Shown here: positions 24,007-35,899 of the stretch, one piece after another
How the letters are laid out: every line of letters starts with the position of its first letter
Numbering within the stretch: position 1 is the first letter of the stretch
NCBI RefSeq assembly: GCF_000002425.4
Contig: NC_037261.1
Coordinates: forward strand, 2,537,426-2,601,425
Direction: 5' to 3'
DNA from: Physcomitrium patens
Lineage: Eukaryota > Streptophyta > Bryopsida > Funariales > Funariaceae
DNA length: 64,000 bases
The notes under the pieces: model-generated
Told to the model about the DNA's origin: nothing
Seen by the model: only the letters and a program-made list of their open reading frames with translations
Database searches by the model: none
Program-made: the position numbers and the translations under genes

Positions 24007-25295
24007 AACACTTTCAGAGCTTTCAAAGAGAGTCTCATGCCTGGGGCAGCGCCAATTGAGCTGCAATAGCACGCGTTGTCGGAGCCTTACGACCTTATTG
24101 CTCCCGTCATAACGTGAGTTGCATAACTGCGCCCTTATTTGTCATGCATGCGAACGGCGAAGAACCTTTTTGTTTCTCTCCATCCTGGCTCAACAGTTGC
24201 CGTAGTGGTCGACCGGATGCGCACAGCCTCTCGAAGATCAGTATTGGGTCATTAGCCGAGGGCAATGTTTGCGAACAAGCTAGGTCTTCTCCCGGTGCTC
24301 ACAACCTCGCTGATTCTAAATCTCTGAAAGTTCAATCCTGCAATGAACTCGTTCTTGTCACAGGTATGTGTAAAAGTGCTGAATTCAGAGACGTTCATCG
24401 TTATTCGTGAATCGGAGATACTTATTTGTTTGGAACAAACTTCTTTGCAGCTGCTGTTGCTGCCTGAATGACGAGCATAGAAGATTCATTCCAATTGTTC
24501 TTGGCCAGGAGCTTCCGGGAGTAACCCACATGCTGGGACCCGAATGCACATAAAATCACACACCATTGCTCCACAGGTATAGAAGCATGAATTGAAACTG
24601 ATAGATACTGCCTTTACGTATGTACACGGATGACACTTGGGGTTAGTTTCAGCTGAAAGAATCCCTCCCTGAAGATGATGGGAATGATTCTTACTGTTTT
24701 GATACAGGGTCTGGCATGTCCCTAAAATTATTTGTTCACAATTTATGACTCCGATCTTTCTTTCCATGTGAATTATGGCCTGCTTTTGTGAGTTTTCTTG
24801 CATGTTGTTTGACATCTCTGGTAAATTGCCTTTGTCATGTGTAGGGGAGTTTCTCTCGCTCTCTCTCGCATGTAATCTTGGAACCTAGATTCTATTGGTA
24901 TGCTTTCTCTCTTAATTTTTCTTGTGTCTGGAAGTCCATTTTACTGGACTGAAAGTAAACACTCTGTTGGAGACTGTAAATTTTGAGGTTGCTTCACACA
25001 CTAACGCAACAGCTGCTATATAATCTTATTGTTCTGGCTTTTCCCACATAGCAAGGTTCTATGGACGTGCAAAGTCACGGCATCGCATGTGTCAAGATTG
25101 TACAATGTACGACCACTTTATTTATACAGGAATTGTTAACACTCTGGTTACAAATGTTTTGATCTGTAAGGGTTGAACCTTGATGGTTCAAACCAATTGG
25201 GTGCTCCCAACTTGTTACCCTAAGTAAGGGTTATATGTTAAGCATTAATGACATTAGAATAAACCTATAAGTGCTCGAAATAACCGTAACGTGTT
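24007..25295. other. Convergent intergenic region between channel and transporter genes
   Basis: This holds the 3' UTRs and spacer of two convergent genes. The first 400 bases after the channel stop keep coding-like GC content but show no recognised protein. A CT-rich tract lies near 24850-24870. Nothing else is identified. Confidence 0.5.
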
Positions 25296-27776
25296 TCACA
25301 AGTCGGCAAATTCATGATAAAGAATTGAGTCGGAGATGATGAATCTCAAACCAGCTGTGGCGGTTGTGAAGGTCAGGACGACTGCAATCACAATCATGCT
25401 CCAATGCCATAATAGTCGGCCCTTCCCGAATTCTTTGCCCTTAACCTGAAGATCCGAGTCAACACCAAAATCATGTACTAGCAATTGGCAGACTTCCCTC
25501 CGTCAGTTGATAGCTTTCAGTTGCAGCAACGAAAAGAGAGGAGATCGAGGCGACGAGTAAGAGACAAGGGGTGATGGTACCTTCAAATACATGTGGTGTA
25601 TCAAGCCCCATTCAAGAGGGAACGCCACGAGTGCTCCAGTAAGAGCGATGAAGTCGCCAAAAAGGGGCAGCAAGGCCCCCAAGAAAGTGCTTATTCCAAT
25701 GTATGCGGTGCGAGTGAAGAAGCGCACAAGCACGCTGTGACGCGACCACTCATGATCCCCCTTCCTTGCAAACTGCGTGTCCATGAACTCATAGATTGGA
25801 CTGGCATAAACCTGGAATCAAACCAAATTACAATCAAGAAAAAAAAGAAAAAAGAACAAAGAACCTTACGCTGAGGTCAAGATCTAAAATAAGCTTGCAA
25901 GCACTGCAAGATCTACACTTATCTTGATAAATATACTGTGACTGAGAATTGGTCCGGACATCCACAAGTTTTCATGGCTACAGTACTTATTGAACTCCAG
26001 CGATAGTCAATCAAGGGGTCGACCTTAGCATTGTTCGTTTTCTTGTTCATTTGGGATTCAGGAGTTCACTCACATGAAGACTTATTATAGCTTGAAGGAA
26101 AGCGACTGCATTCGCGACAGTGACTGCAGTGGATCTGGGCCTGGACACGGAGCTGAACATGTACACCGAGACTGTGTTGCCATAAGCCCAGTACCCAACA
26201 AAAGTGAGCACAAGGATTGGGAAAGTGCCCACAGTGAACTGCAATCCCAAAGCTTTTCGTATGTTCCTCGTTGTTGGCTGCCGCACTGTTGCCTAGATTC
26301 AATTCGTAGACAGCAAGTGAAACCCATTCTTTAGCGCAACCTCATAGTATTCGATTCACATTACGAAAATAGTCACCACACAATCGAAACTGTCGGTAAT
26401 GAATGAGAATGTTCCAGCTCTGCCATACACCTTCAGAAGATCTGATTGCTTCATGAATTCAGCAGTGAGTCATGGATCTCGGGGATTTCGGTGTACCCTA
26501 CCTGCATCTCCGGAAGGATTCCAGTGTTGAATGCGAAGGCGATAGTTGCCAGCGCCCCGATTGCGTTGAAAGTCCTGTCAGTGACGTTCCCCCTCAGAGA
26601 GTAGTCTCGAGGACCTTCAGCCTTCAATCCTGTGACCACGGAGACACAAAGCAGAATCCTGTCAATGGTTTGAGGTGCGTGCATCGGAAGGAGGGGACGG
26701 AGAGAGAGCATTAGGACAGGCCGTGCTAGTGGGGAATCAACTGAAATGGGTTGAAAGGGATGAGTTGGGAGAGGGGTGTAGAATTGGGTACCATCCTTAA
26801 AGGCGACGACAATGGCTATGAACGTGTAGATGCTGCTCAAGAGCAAGGAGCAGGTGGAAAAGAACCGCAGCGCGTGCAAGGTTGGGACCATCAGCGCGAA
26901 AATGCAAACCACAGCGCCTGTGACTGCAATCCAACCTGGCAGCTTCACTATTTCCGAGCCGTCTGAGAATGCTCTGGCCATGCTCTGCACCGAGTCACAA
27001 AAAGTTGGCCATCCCCCCCCCCCCCCCCTCCTCTTCAGCAAATGGGTGCCAGTTGGGGTGATTGATTGCTAGAACTGTTTTTTTCAGACTTGCAAGGAAT
27101 TCACACAGTTTTGATGCAGACTTCTACCTTCAGAGATAGCCCGGCCAGAATGATCGTTCCGATGTTGATGACGATGAGACACAAAAACTGCGCTACCCAT
27201 GTAAGTTTGTACATGGTGGGCCCATAGATGTAGCCTGCGAGATCTCGGTATCGGACATGGCGCTTGCCGCCAGTCTCGTGCAGGCCACCTAACAGATAGT
27301 TGTTGTAGAATGAGATCACAGCGCCTCCGACTAGACAGATGGGTCCAGCAATCCAGCCCAGAATTCCCATAATCAGCGCCGGGTAACCAAGGATGAACGC
27401 TGTGTTTAGCGCAGCAATGATGTGGAATCCCACTTCGTACCAAGTGTCTGTTCACGCACAATTCGCAGCAACGTCAAACAGTTGCGGTATGCAGCAGGAC
27501 CCACAGTTGAAGAAGTGCCAACATTTCTGAGCCAACGGAAAGCTGTAAGCGTGCTAGATACCAGTAATTGCAGCTCAAATTGTGAAGATTGACCTGCACC
27601 GGAGATTTACCTTCGCCCACGCGGTGAAATGTTTCTTTGGAGAGGGGTATTATGTCGCTACTGCGGGCAGCTTCCTGATCGTGAGCCGTCTCGGTTGAGG
27701 ATGCGACCCGGAAAAAAGGTGGCTGCTCTGCGGTGGTTACCGCAACTTCATCTGCATCTGCCCCGGAGAACGCCAT
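25296..27776 (-). CDS. Proline/compatible-solute transporter (ProT, AAAP family)
   Basis: This is a predicted plasma-membrane proton-coupled permease of the amino acid/auxin permease superfamily. Plant ProTs carry proline, glycine betaine and GABA. Minus-strand exons: 27776-27611, 27447-27128, 26984-26792, 26629-26502, 26292-26074, 25811-25581, 25445-25296, all GT-AG and in phase, giving 468 aa. Arabidopsis ProTs are about 440 aa; the excess is an N-terminal cytosolic stretch of about 55 residues. Diagnostic matches are DTWYEVGFHIIAALNTAFIL, GGKRHVRYRDLAGYIYG, FAFNTGILPEMQATVRQPTT, VGYWAYGN, SLHVYASPIYEFMDTQF and LPLFGDFIALTGALVAFPL. About 10-11 hydrophobic helices are visible. The transported solute is inferred from the family, not read from the sequence. 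Intron 2 carries a run of 16 Gs (transcript sense) close to its 3' splice site. Confidence 0.92.
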
Positions 27777-29000
27777 TGCCTCCAGTGACTGCACCCAAGG
27801 AGTTGGTCACCTGAAACTCTTGGTCGATGGCCGAGATTCGAGCTTAGTAATTGACAAGGGACCAGCCTTTTAGCATGACTGATTCATTTGTGCTGCGTGC
27901 AGAATTGACAATTTCAAGGACGGATTTTTCATACGATCTAGTGTGTGATTGTCCTGTGAACAAACGGCCATGGAATATACAAGAATCCCCAGCCGAGAGG
28001 AGTAATAGAAGATGATGATGAAGAAGATCCAAGAAGATCGAAGAAGAAGAAGAAGAAGAAGAAGTGGCTGTTAATGGAATTCCCACTCAACGCATTGCAT
28101 GCGCTGCAAAGACCAACTGCATTCACTGGGCACGTATCAATCCAACTGGTTTTACAGAAAGTAGTGCTTTACAGTTCGGGAACTATCACAGTGATCAAGG
28201 GCACTTGTGGCCAATTAACGATGCGAAGTTCGATCACACCGTTATATCGCATCAACACCTATCACATCGTCCAGCTATCGAGAAGTCCCTGGCTATTTAC
28301 AAATTCTATTCCACCACAGTCGAAAATGAACCTGCAGTGCCAACTTCCGAATTGAAGTTTGTTGACACTTATAACTCACCCCTCTCACACCCGAACGCAC
28401 ACACACACATACATGCAGAGTAACCAGAATCATCCTCAGCTTCGGATACCGCGAGAGTAATGCATGGTCTCGAAACCAGCGACAATTCAGTCAAGTTTTA
28501 GGCCAAGTACACTCAACCGAGTGCAATAACTAGTTCGTGAGGAATAGAAAAACACATACAACACTCGCCTCTCTCTCTCACTCTCTCTCACTCTGTCTCT
28601 TTCAAGCTCTCCCTCCTCCTCATGGGCTGGGTGCAGAGCTGCAGTCAAGACGATGCGCTGCGCCGAGAAGCTGGCCATCGTGGCAGAGAAGGCGAGGAGC
28701 TTTTATGGCAGAGCCTGGGGACCAGCGCCCGCGCTCCGCTGCTGCCAGACCCGCAACACAGGTCTTGCCACAATCGTCACACGAAACCCAACTTGCTGAA
28801 CATCATCACGACATATTAAATAATAATAATAATAATAATAGTGATACAAAAACAAATCACTAAACTGTAAACAAAGAAATAAATTAAAAATTAAAAAAAA
28901 CCATGCACAAAATACATAAAAACCTCAGAAATTAACACCCAGGATTCAGTAGACGTTAAACAAACGAACCACGATCTATTTGCCCTATTCTCACTCTCCG
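27777..29000. promoter_or_regulatory. Upstream region of the transporter gene
   Basis: This is the probable promoter and 5' UTR of the minus-strand ProT gene, followed by spacer. It includes an AGA/AAG triplet run at 28035-28062, a CT-rich stretch at 28566-28620 and an AAT triplet run at 28819-28842. Short open frames here have no recognisable domains. Confidence 0.4.
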
Positions 29001-32000
29001 CTTCGTGACCAGTGCGTGAACTCACGCCCCCAATCAACCACCCTCAAAGTCCAACACCAAAGTCAAGCTTTTTCAGAACCCACAACTGCTCTTTTTTTTT
29101 GTAATTTTGTAATTTTTAGTTTTCTTTCCCACTTCAGGAAAACAAACGCAGTGCGTTAAAATCACAGATAACTTATCACGTGGCGTACAACCCCGACGCC
29201 CATTCATCATGCAAGCAAGCCCTGTCTCATGAGTAGAGTCGCAATTGTTGCAGGAAAAGGCGAAGACTCGCCCTCAACTCCGAGTTCAATTATATTTGCT
29301 CGGACCATAGCAAGCCAGTTGTTCAAGGGAATGGGGAGGGGCAGGGCAGGGACTCAATAATATTGGTTCTTCGTGCACGCAGCTGCTGCTTCAGTGCCAA
29401 GCATGTGATGGCTCTGCAAAACCCGCAGAGAGGGCCATGGTTTCACTCTGACAAACACTGACAATCCCACACACACACACACACCCACCTCAACAAACAA
29501 AAAGCCTTTAATTCCCCCTCCAGACTGGTCTTGCTTGCGGATGCCACAATCTTCTTTTGTGCCTTTGGGATGGATCTACTCGTGGATGGGAGGACTCAAT
29601 CATTCACGCATCGGATTCAGCACCACCACCCCACTCGGCCACAAAATCATTCCCCCGTTGCATTCTCTACCTTCTCTTATTCTCTGATTTTTTATTCCTA
29701 ATCTCTAGCTTTCTGCTTTGTACTTAGCTTGTACTGCCATTTAGAGCTTCAGGTCTCGATTGCCGTGAACTCAGATCCTTGGTTGGATGATGAGTGTTAT
29801 AACTAAACCCACGGCTTCGCATCGATTGTTGCGCTCTCAGATTTTGCCTGCTGCTGGAGTTGCGGATGAAGTCTGCTTCACCCCATCTCCAGGCACACCT
29901 GGCTTTCTGTAACAAAGGTTTCGTCAAGGAATTTCATTTGCAGTGTTTTTAGTTTTATTGATTGATTGATTTATTTATTTATTTTTAGCTGCAGGTTTTG
30001 GAAGCTGTGAGAGCTTCCGGTGCTTTGAATCTGCATTGCCTCAGCCATAGTTTCACCTCATGTTCAATCTCTGGTCAAATTCCTTCCTCTTTCTGTTGCA
30101 GTTTTTTGTTTTTTATAAAAAAAAAATAATGAGTTTTTGGCTCAATCATACCGACTTCCATTTTTTAATGTTTATTTTGTTTATTTTTCAAAGTGGGTCT
30201 GACAGGGTTCTGGTTCTTCTTCATTCACTATTGCTTTCTTTAACTGGTGTCTTAACTGAGCTTGCCATGTGAATACCCCCCCCCCTCCCAATAATATTAA
30301 TATTATTAAAGCGTGTAGTAATAGTTGTATTATAATGGAATGAAAAAGTACAACTGAGGGCGTTGAATCAGGCAAACTTTGTGGTTGGAATTTAGCAGAG
30401 GCGAGTGAGGCTGAGCTGGCAAAGTATAGCACCAAATGTTGGTTAGTGGGACAATGATTTTGGGTGATAACATTTAATGAGATCCACCAAGTTGACGTGT
30501 AAGAAGGAGGAAGGAAATGAAGGAAAAACTACTGATTTGTGTGTGCTAAGCAAAGTTCTTTTATTTCAAAATGAACATGATTTGTTCTACAACTCTAAAT
30601 TGTAAACCTCAGACTCTGAATACTAAACTTTTTATCGAACCCTATAAATATTAAAGAGGATAAAGGAGGAAGTGAGAAAGGGTGAAAAGAAAACATGGAA
30701 GTGAGAGCATGTTAAATTATACAATTATTCATAAAACTTATAGGTATGTATTCATACGTTTTAAAAGTTTTATGTCAAATCATATAATTATTTCTTGCAT
30801 TGAATAGTTGGTTTTGTGGATACTTAAGAAACAAAATTCCTGTTTGTTTTATTTGGAAAGAAAATGTCTCACTTTAATTCTTTATTGTAATTTCAAAGTT
30901 TCAGGATGCACAAAAAGATGTTTGCATTGACCTTCTCTCCATGTGATATTAATATGGGTCGATATCAATGCATATGTTTTTGACGATTGTAGAACGTTGT
31001 GACTGACAAATTCGTAGGAAATAAATTTATGGGATACAATTCTTTCAAGCTGGTTCTTTAACCAATTTTGAAATAGTTTTTCTAAGTTTTTAGAAGTAAA
31101 CCCATATTTTAATTCCGCATTCATGCAAATAATCATGTAATTATCTTTATTATACTTAATTATCAACTCTTTTACTTTGAGATCGGTGTTTTGGCTTTTA
31201 CTTAAGTAACCAGAAAAATCAGAAATGTTTGTTTGTAGGAAAGCTTCGACGTCAAATTTTGAATGCAGGAGGAGAAAAGGAAAACCTACCAGTGTTGGAT
31301 TATATGACTGTGTTGCAGTTTACACTGATAAATGTTGGAAACATAAAAAAAATAAAAAAAATAAAAAAAATGATAAGTTAATTGTGGTAATTTTATAATG
31401 TTTATTCTAAGTTTATCATGTAAACTACTCTTCATTATAAAACTCATAGGTATGTATGTATGTATGTATGTTCTTATTCACATATCAAGCATGAATGTTT
31501 TTTTATTTTTTTACTTGCACATTGGCAGGTGTTTGATTTAGTTTTAGATTTTTTTATATATATATATATATATATTTTTATAGCAGATACAGAGATTGAA
31601 ATGGAAAATACGAAAAAACAATGAATAATAAATTCTGAATTCTTCAACAATTGTAAAACAAATCATAGAAACAAGCTGTGACACAACTGAGACCATTAAA
31701 GTTTTTTAATTGCTGAAAAAAAATCAAAGAAAAATAAAAATGAAAATACCAGAAGTCAAAAATAAAAAAAGAATCAGATTAATGCCAAAAACTAGCAAAA
31801 AAAAAAAAAAAAATGGTGTTTCTTCACAGATGATTTCAGTATGATAAACAATGAATTAGATGTGATATTCTTATGTTTATAGATAATAAGGCGAAATAAC
31901 TATATATACATTTATACATAAAAATATTATTATTTAACCTTGAAATAAATGTATAAATGATGCATTCAAATTTACGATTGTCCTTGCATTATATTAAAAT

Positions 32001-32108
32001 TTGAAATTGAGTTTAAATTAAGATGATCTCTACATTTTTATTAGATCTAAATTGTTTAAAAAGAATATTAACATGATATTAAAAAAATACATGTGTGTGA
32101 TTATAAAC

Positions 32109-32145
<37 letters not shown>

Positions 32146-33303
32146 GTAAAATGTAAAAAATATGCAAATTACCAAATATAGAATAATAATAGTGAGATTG
32201 ATTTTTTTATGAACTTAGTAAAAGTTTAAAAGTAAAATTTGTTGCTTTTTAATATTTCTTTGTTTATGAGAAGTACTCAAGTATATGAATTTCACTATTG
32301 ATTTGGTTGGTGGCGAAATTTTGATTTTGATAGCATCATAGAAGCAACAAAACTTTGTTTTTTAACTTTAAGAAATAGTTCTAAGGGCACTCATTAGAAT
32401 TATTATATTTTTACAAACCATTTGAGAAAACCAAACACTTTTGTAATAAAAATAACCATTTTGAAGTGAAATTGGATGTTTGGTATATAATTACACTATT
32501 TCATCAAAATGCAAATTATCATTGAACTGTATACACAATGTTGGGCTGGAAATTGATCTTTTCAATGCAAAAAGGTGGTTCATCCTTCACAAGTCAAGTG
32601 TACAGAATAGTCGTTTTTTTATCTTTCTTTTTCCCAGAGAAGTGCATCTTAGAGGAATAAATTCAAGAGATTTTTAACATGACGAGATTTTAAAAGATGG
32701 TCAAAGGAAAAATGTACTAAAAGTAGAATATGAGAGCAAAAGCAGTTCGTGTATTACATTCACTCTAGTGCTGTGCAACATTGCTCCTTTTAAGAAAGAG
32801 CGGGTGTCGAAATATGAAGTGTTAATCGCGTGGCAAGTTCTTAGTAATTTTATTTCATACATGTCATTCATGCTGTAATAAGTAAATGAATGACACTCAG
32901 ATAAAATACACTAAGAAGCTCGAAGCCAGAAACATAGTAGATACACGATCTTTCAAAGGCTTACAATGCCTAGTCGACCAAATCCCTATTCACATATGCC
33001 TAATCAGCAGGTTGATTAGGAATTCACAGTTTGTATTGCTGAAACAAACCGTGATTTGTGAAAACTAGGGTTCGATACTATACACCGACAAAGAGTTATG
33101 CAAAAACGGTTGATTGAAGAGAGTGAATACTCTTTGATCCACTCACAAGTCATTCAGAAACTATCTTTTTCCGTTGCCCTTCTACAACGACCGATTATAG
33201 ATACAATAAAATGAGGAAGATGCAGAAAACTGCAGGACTTGCACGCTGATTATTCCACACCTACATAGACATCGGTACAGACAGAATGAAGACGAAGGAA
33301 AGA
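29000..33303. other. Intergenic spacer with simple repeats
   Basis: No gene is recognised. 29.0-29.95 kb is moderately GC-rich and includes an AC run near 29470-29485; it could be an unannotated transcript or regulatory DNA. From 30 kb the sequence is AT-rich, with a C run near 30276-30288, an AT-rich palindrome AATAATATTAATATTATT (30291-30308), TA runs at 31555-31575 and 32110-32141 and an A run at about 31797-31814. The last 250 bases probably include the 3' UTR of the amidotransferase-like gene. Confidence 0.5.
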
Positions 33304-34917
33304 TCACGGGAAGCTATCAAGGGCTCCGGTGAAGAAAAGTAGTATCTGTTTGATGACCCATTCGTAGTCAGTTTGCTGGGACAGAGTGGTGAGGCCATGC
33401 TCCACAAGCTGCTCGGGCACCCAGAGCTTCTCCCGATCGTATCCCAGCAGCTTCTCCAACACCTCTGGATTGTGTGAGTATTCAGGGTGCCTGAGACAAA
33501 CCGCCAACGTTTTTGTCAGTCTGGATCCGCTCACTTGAAGAGGTGAACCAGAAGAACATCGCCCAAATGAGCTCCTAAATCAGCATCACTGAACCGCGTT
33601 CATTGGAAGTGTCTCCAGTGATGACAAGAGAATGGTGAGTTGAAGGCAAACAAACGTGTGCCCAGGGGCGTGAGAATGAAGACTTACCCACAGAATGTCA
33701 GGAATTGCTGTCGTTTGTACTGCAGTCAAGAAAGAGTACAAAACAATTAGTATGAGCTTTGGCTAACATCCTAATCAGCTTGTAGCTCTATCTGGTAAGA
33801 AAGTAGAGAGGAGATAACAGCAGCTGAGAAATTGGAGGTGAACCCCTAGTTTTCGAAGACGACAAATCATGTGAGGGAAATGGAACCCACAGTTGATTGA
33901 AACTCTGTTACGTTGTTGGTCGCCAAGTTCAGAAAACCCGGTGGCAGCGTCAAGATGGCGTCATTGTGGTGGTAATGTAGGCGAAATTCTTTGAAGGTGG
34001 GCAAGAAGACCCTGGCCCCTTCTTTTGTCACTTGAGCTTTTCTCACAGAAACCTCCGAACCCTACAAGAACACAAGCATGCGCGATCTCCATAAGGAGAC
34101 CAGTACAAGAGCGAAAACGCGCGTTCCTGAAGTGCCATTCGCGCAAGCAAAATTCGACACCGTAGTGTTGCGGTGAACCAATCCGATCATGGCACAATGG
34201 ACAATACCTTTGGATTCCGACCTACGTGACCACCCAGTGCCTCCGCAATAGCTTGGTGTCCAAAGCTTATCCCCACTGTCTTCACTTTCATATTGTCCAA
34301 TTCACGGATTACCTGCGGCAAACGATCACGTCCAAGTCATCCAACGCTCAGCTCCCTCTTCAGCACATCATCACGCACAAATTCTCCCTCCCACCAACCA
34401 TTCCATGCGACTCCACAGCATGGACGTTCCTCCCACTCAATGCTACAAATCCCAAGCAAGAAAGAGTAACTGAAGAGGTGTCTCACATTTAACAAGCGCT
34501 GAATCCAAGCATCACCGTCATACACTCCACTCAAGGACCCGGTGATCAAAACCCCGTCAAACGCCAAGAAATCTTCAGGATACTTTTCGGCCTTCACATC
34601 AAATGCTGCCACAAGCAATTCCAAGCACACAACCATTGGGTCCAAAGAAGAAAACTCCAGCTGAGTGGGATTCAACCGCACAACAGCCGCATATCCAAAT
34701 TGCACCAACCAGCAGAAACACCATGATAAGAGCACCCACCTGTGAAGGAAAGCGTCGGCGGCACAGTCATCTGGGGATGCAGAACCCTAGCAGCATTCTT
34801 CAAAACTTGGTTGAAGGCAGTCTGCAGCAATTTCGAGTAGCCATCACTGTTCCCCCCCAGGTAATTCTGTAATTGGTCGCATTCCAGCACCGCGAGCCTC
34901 AAGGACCCTCTCCCCAT
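33304..34917 (-). CDS. Class I glutamine-amidotransferase-like protein with Ser in place of the catalytic Cys
   Basis: The fold is that of stand-alone class I glutamine amidotransferase-like proteins, such as plant gamma-glutamyl peptidases (GGP) and GMP-synthase-like hydrolases. Minus-strand exons: 34917-34740, 34605-34487, 34312-34208, 34061-33891, 33719-33688, 33490-33304, all GT-AG and in phase, giving 263 aa (GGP1 is about 250). Motifs in order: MGRGSLRLAVLECD at the start, FDGVLITGSLSGVYDGDAW, then GISFGHQAIAEALGGHVGR, NPKG, HYHHNDAI and CGHPEYSHNPEVLE. The His203/Glu205 part of the triad is present in HPEY, but the nucleophile-elbow Cys (GICFGHQ in active family members) is Ser115, codon AGC. 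Known Cys-to-Ser changes abolish glutaminase activity in this class, so a changed or non-catalytic role is inferred. The gene otherwise looks intact, with clean splice sites, which argues against simple decay. The exact subfamily is uncertain. Confidence 0.85.
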
Positions 34918-35238
34918 TTCGTCCCCGCACACACACACAATTATGCGACAGAAGAGAGTTGGGATGCACGCTGCTTGGATATGTGAGGGGGGTGTATGAG
35001 AGGTGGGGATGGTGATGGGGGGGTTGAAATCCGGATGGCGTTGCGGTGCGTTGCGATGTGCTGCTGCCGCAGCTGCGTTGCTCTTCTCGTGGGCGGGCGG
35101 GGCCTGGCCACGGCACTGGCTGGGAGAAAGCCGAGCCATTCTCGACTGAATCCACTTGTTGGTCCCCTGGATCCTGTTGGGGGTATTGTGTGCCACGTGG
35201 CTTCTCAGGATTGGCGCGGATGTGTGCGTTAGATATTA
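34918..35238. promoter_or_regulatory. Upstream region of the amidotransferase-like gene
   Basis: This GC-rich stretch is the likely promoter and 5' UTR of the minus-strand gene. The reading frame stays open upstream of the chosen ATG (34917), so a longer N-terminus cannot be excluded. MGRGSLRLAVLECD fits the usual start of the family. The GC content drops abruptly after 35.25 kb. Confidence 0.4.
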
Positions 35239-35465
35239 TTGTTGGGATCCAATAAAAGTTTCTTCATTGAACTTTGCACGATTGCAATGTTTATATTTGT
35301 ATGTGTGTGTGTGTATGTATATATATATATATATATACATACATAACTATTATACAAAACAACTTGGCATGATTTATTGAAGTTATTATGATTCTCATGT
35401 TGTTATCATGATTTTTATATAACTATTGTATAAAAAAACTTGGCATGATTGTAATATTTATATTT

Positions 35466-35498
<33 letters not shown>

Positions 35499-35700
35499 CA
35501 CACAAATATATATATAACTATTATTTCTTTATATAAAGCAACTTAAATATAAGATAAAGAGATAAAGATACATTTTCATTAGTTATTGAAAAGGGAACTT
35601 TGAGAACTTAAAAAAATGCAAACTAATTGGAGCTTCAATATCTCCAAGAATTTGGTTCCTGGAGTTGTTGGGATCCAATAATAGTTTCTTCATTGAAATA
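35239..35700 (+). repeat. Duplicated segment with AT microsatellites
   Basis: TTGTTGGGATCCAATA followed by A/TAGTTTCTTCATTGAA occurs at about 35239-35270 and again at about 35665-35695. Between them, a unit of about 168 bases (containing GTTTATATTTGTATGTGTGT or a close variant, a TA run, then ATAACTATT and ACTTGGCATGATT) is present about twice, near 35280 and 35450. TA runs lie at 35319-35338 and 35477-35500. The origin is unknown; it lies between a gene promoter and retroelement debris. Confidence 0.7.
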
Positions 35701-35899
35701 AGTTTTTGTAATACAAAATTTGAAGTTGCAAGTTCTAATAAGCTTAGTGATTAGTTTTAAACTTGCACTAAGAGTAGTAGCCTCAATCTTTTGTCTTACT
35801 AGGGTTCTCACAAATATAGATCCAACAATCTTTCTATTAAAAACTTTGTTCTTGAGCCTCAACTCCACATCTTCCTCCTATACTAAGCAATGCTTTATG

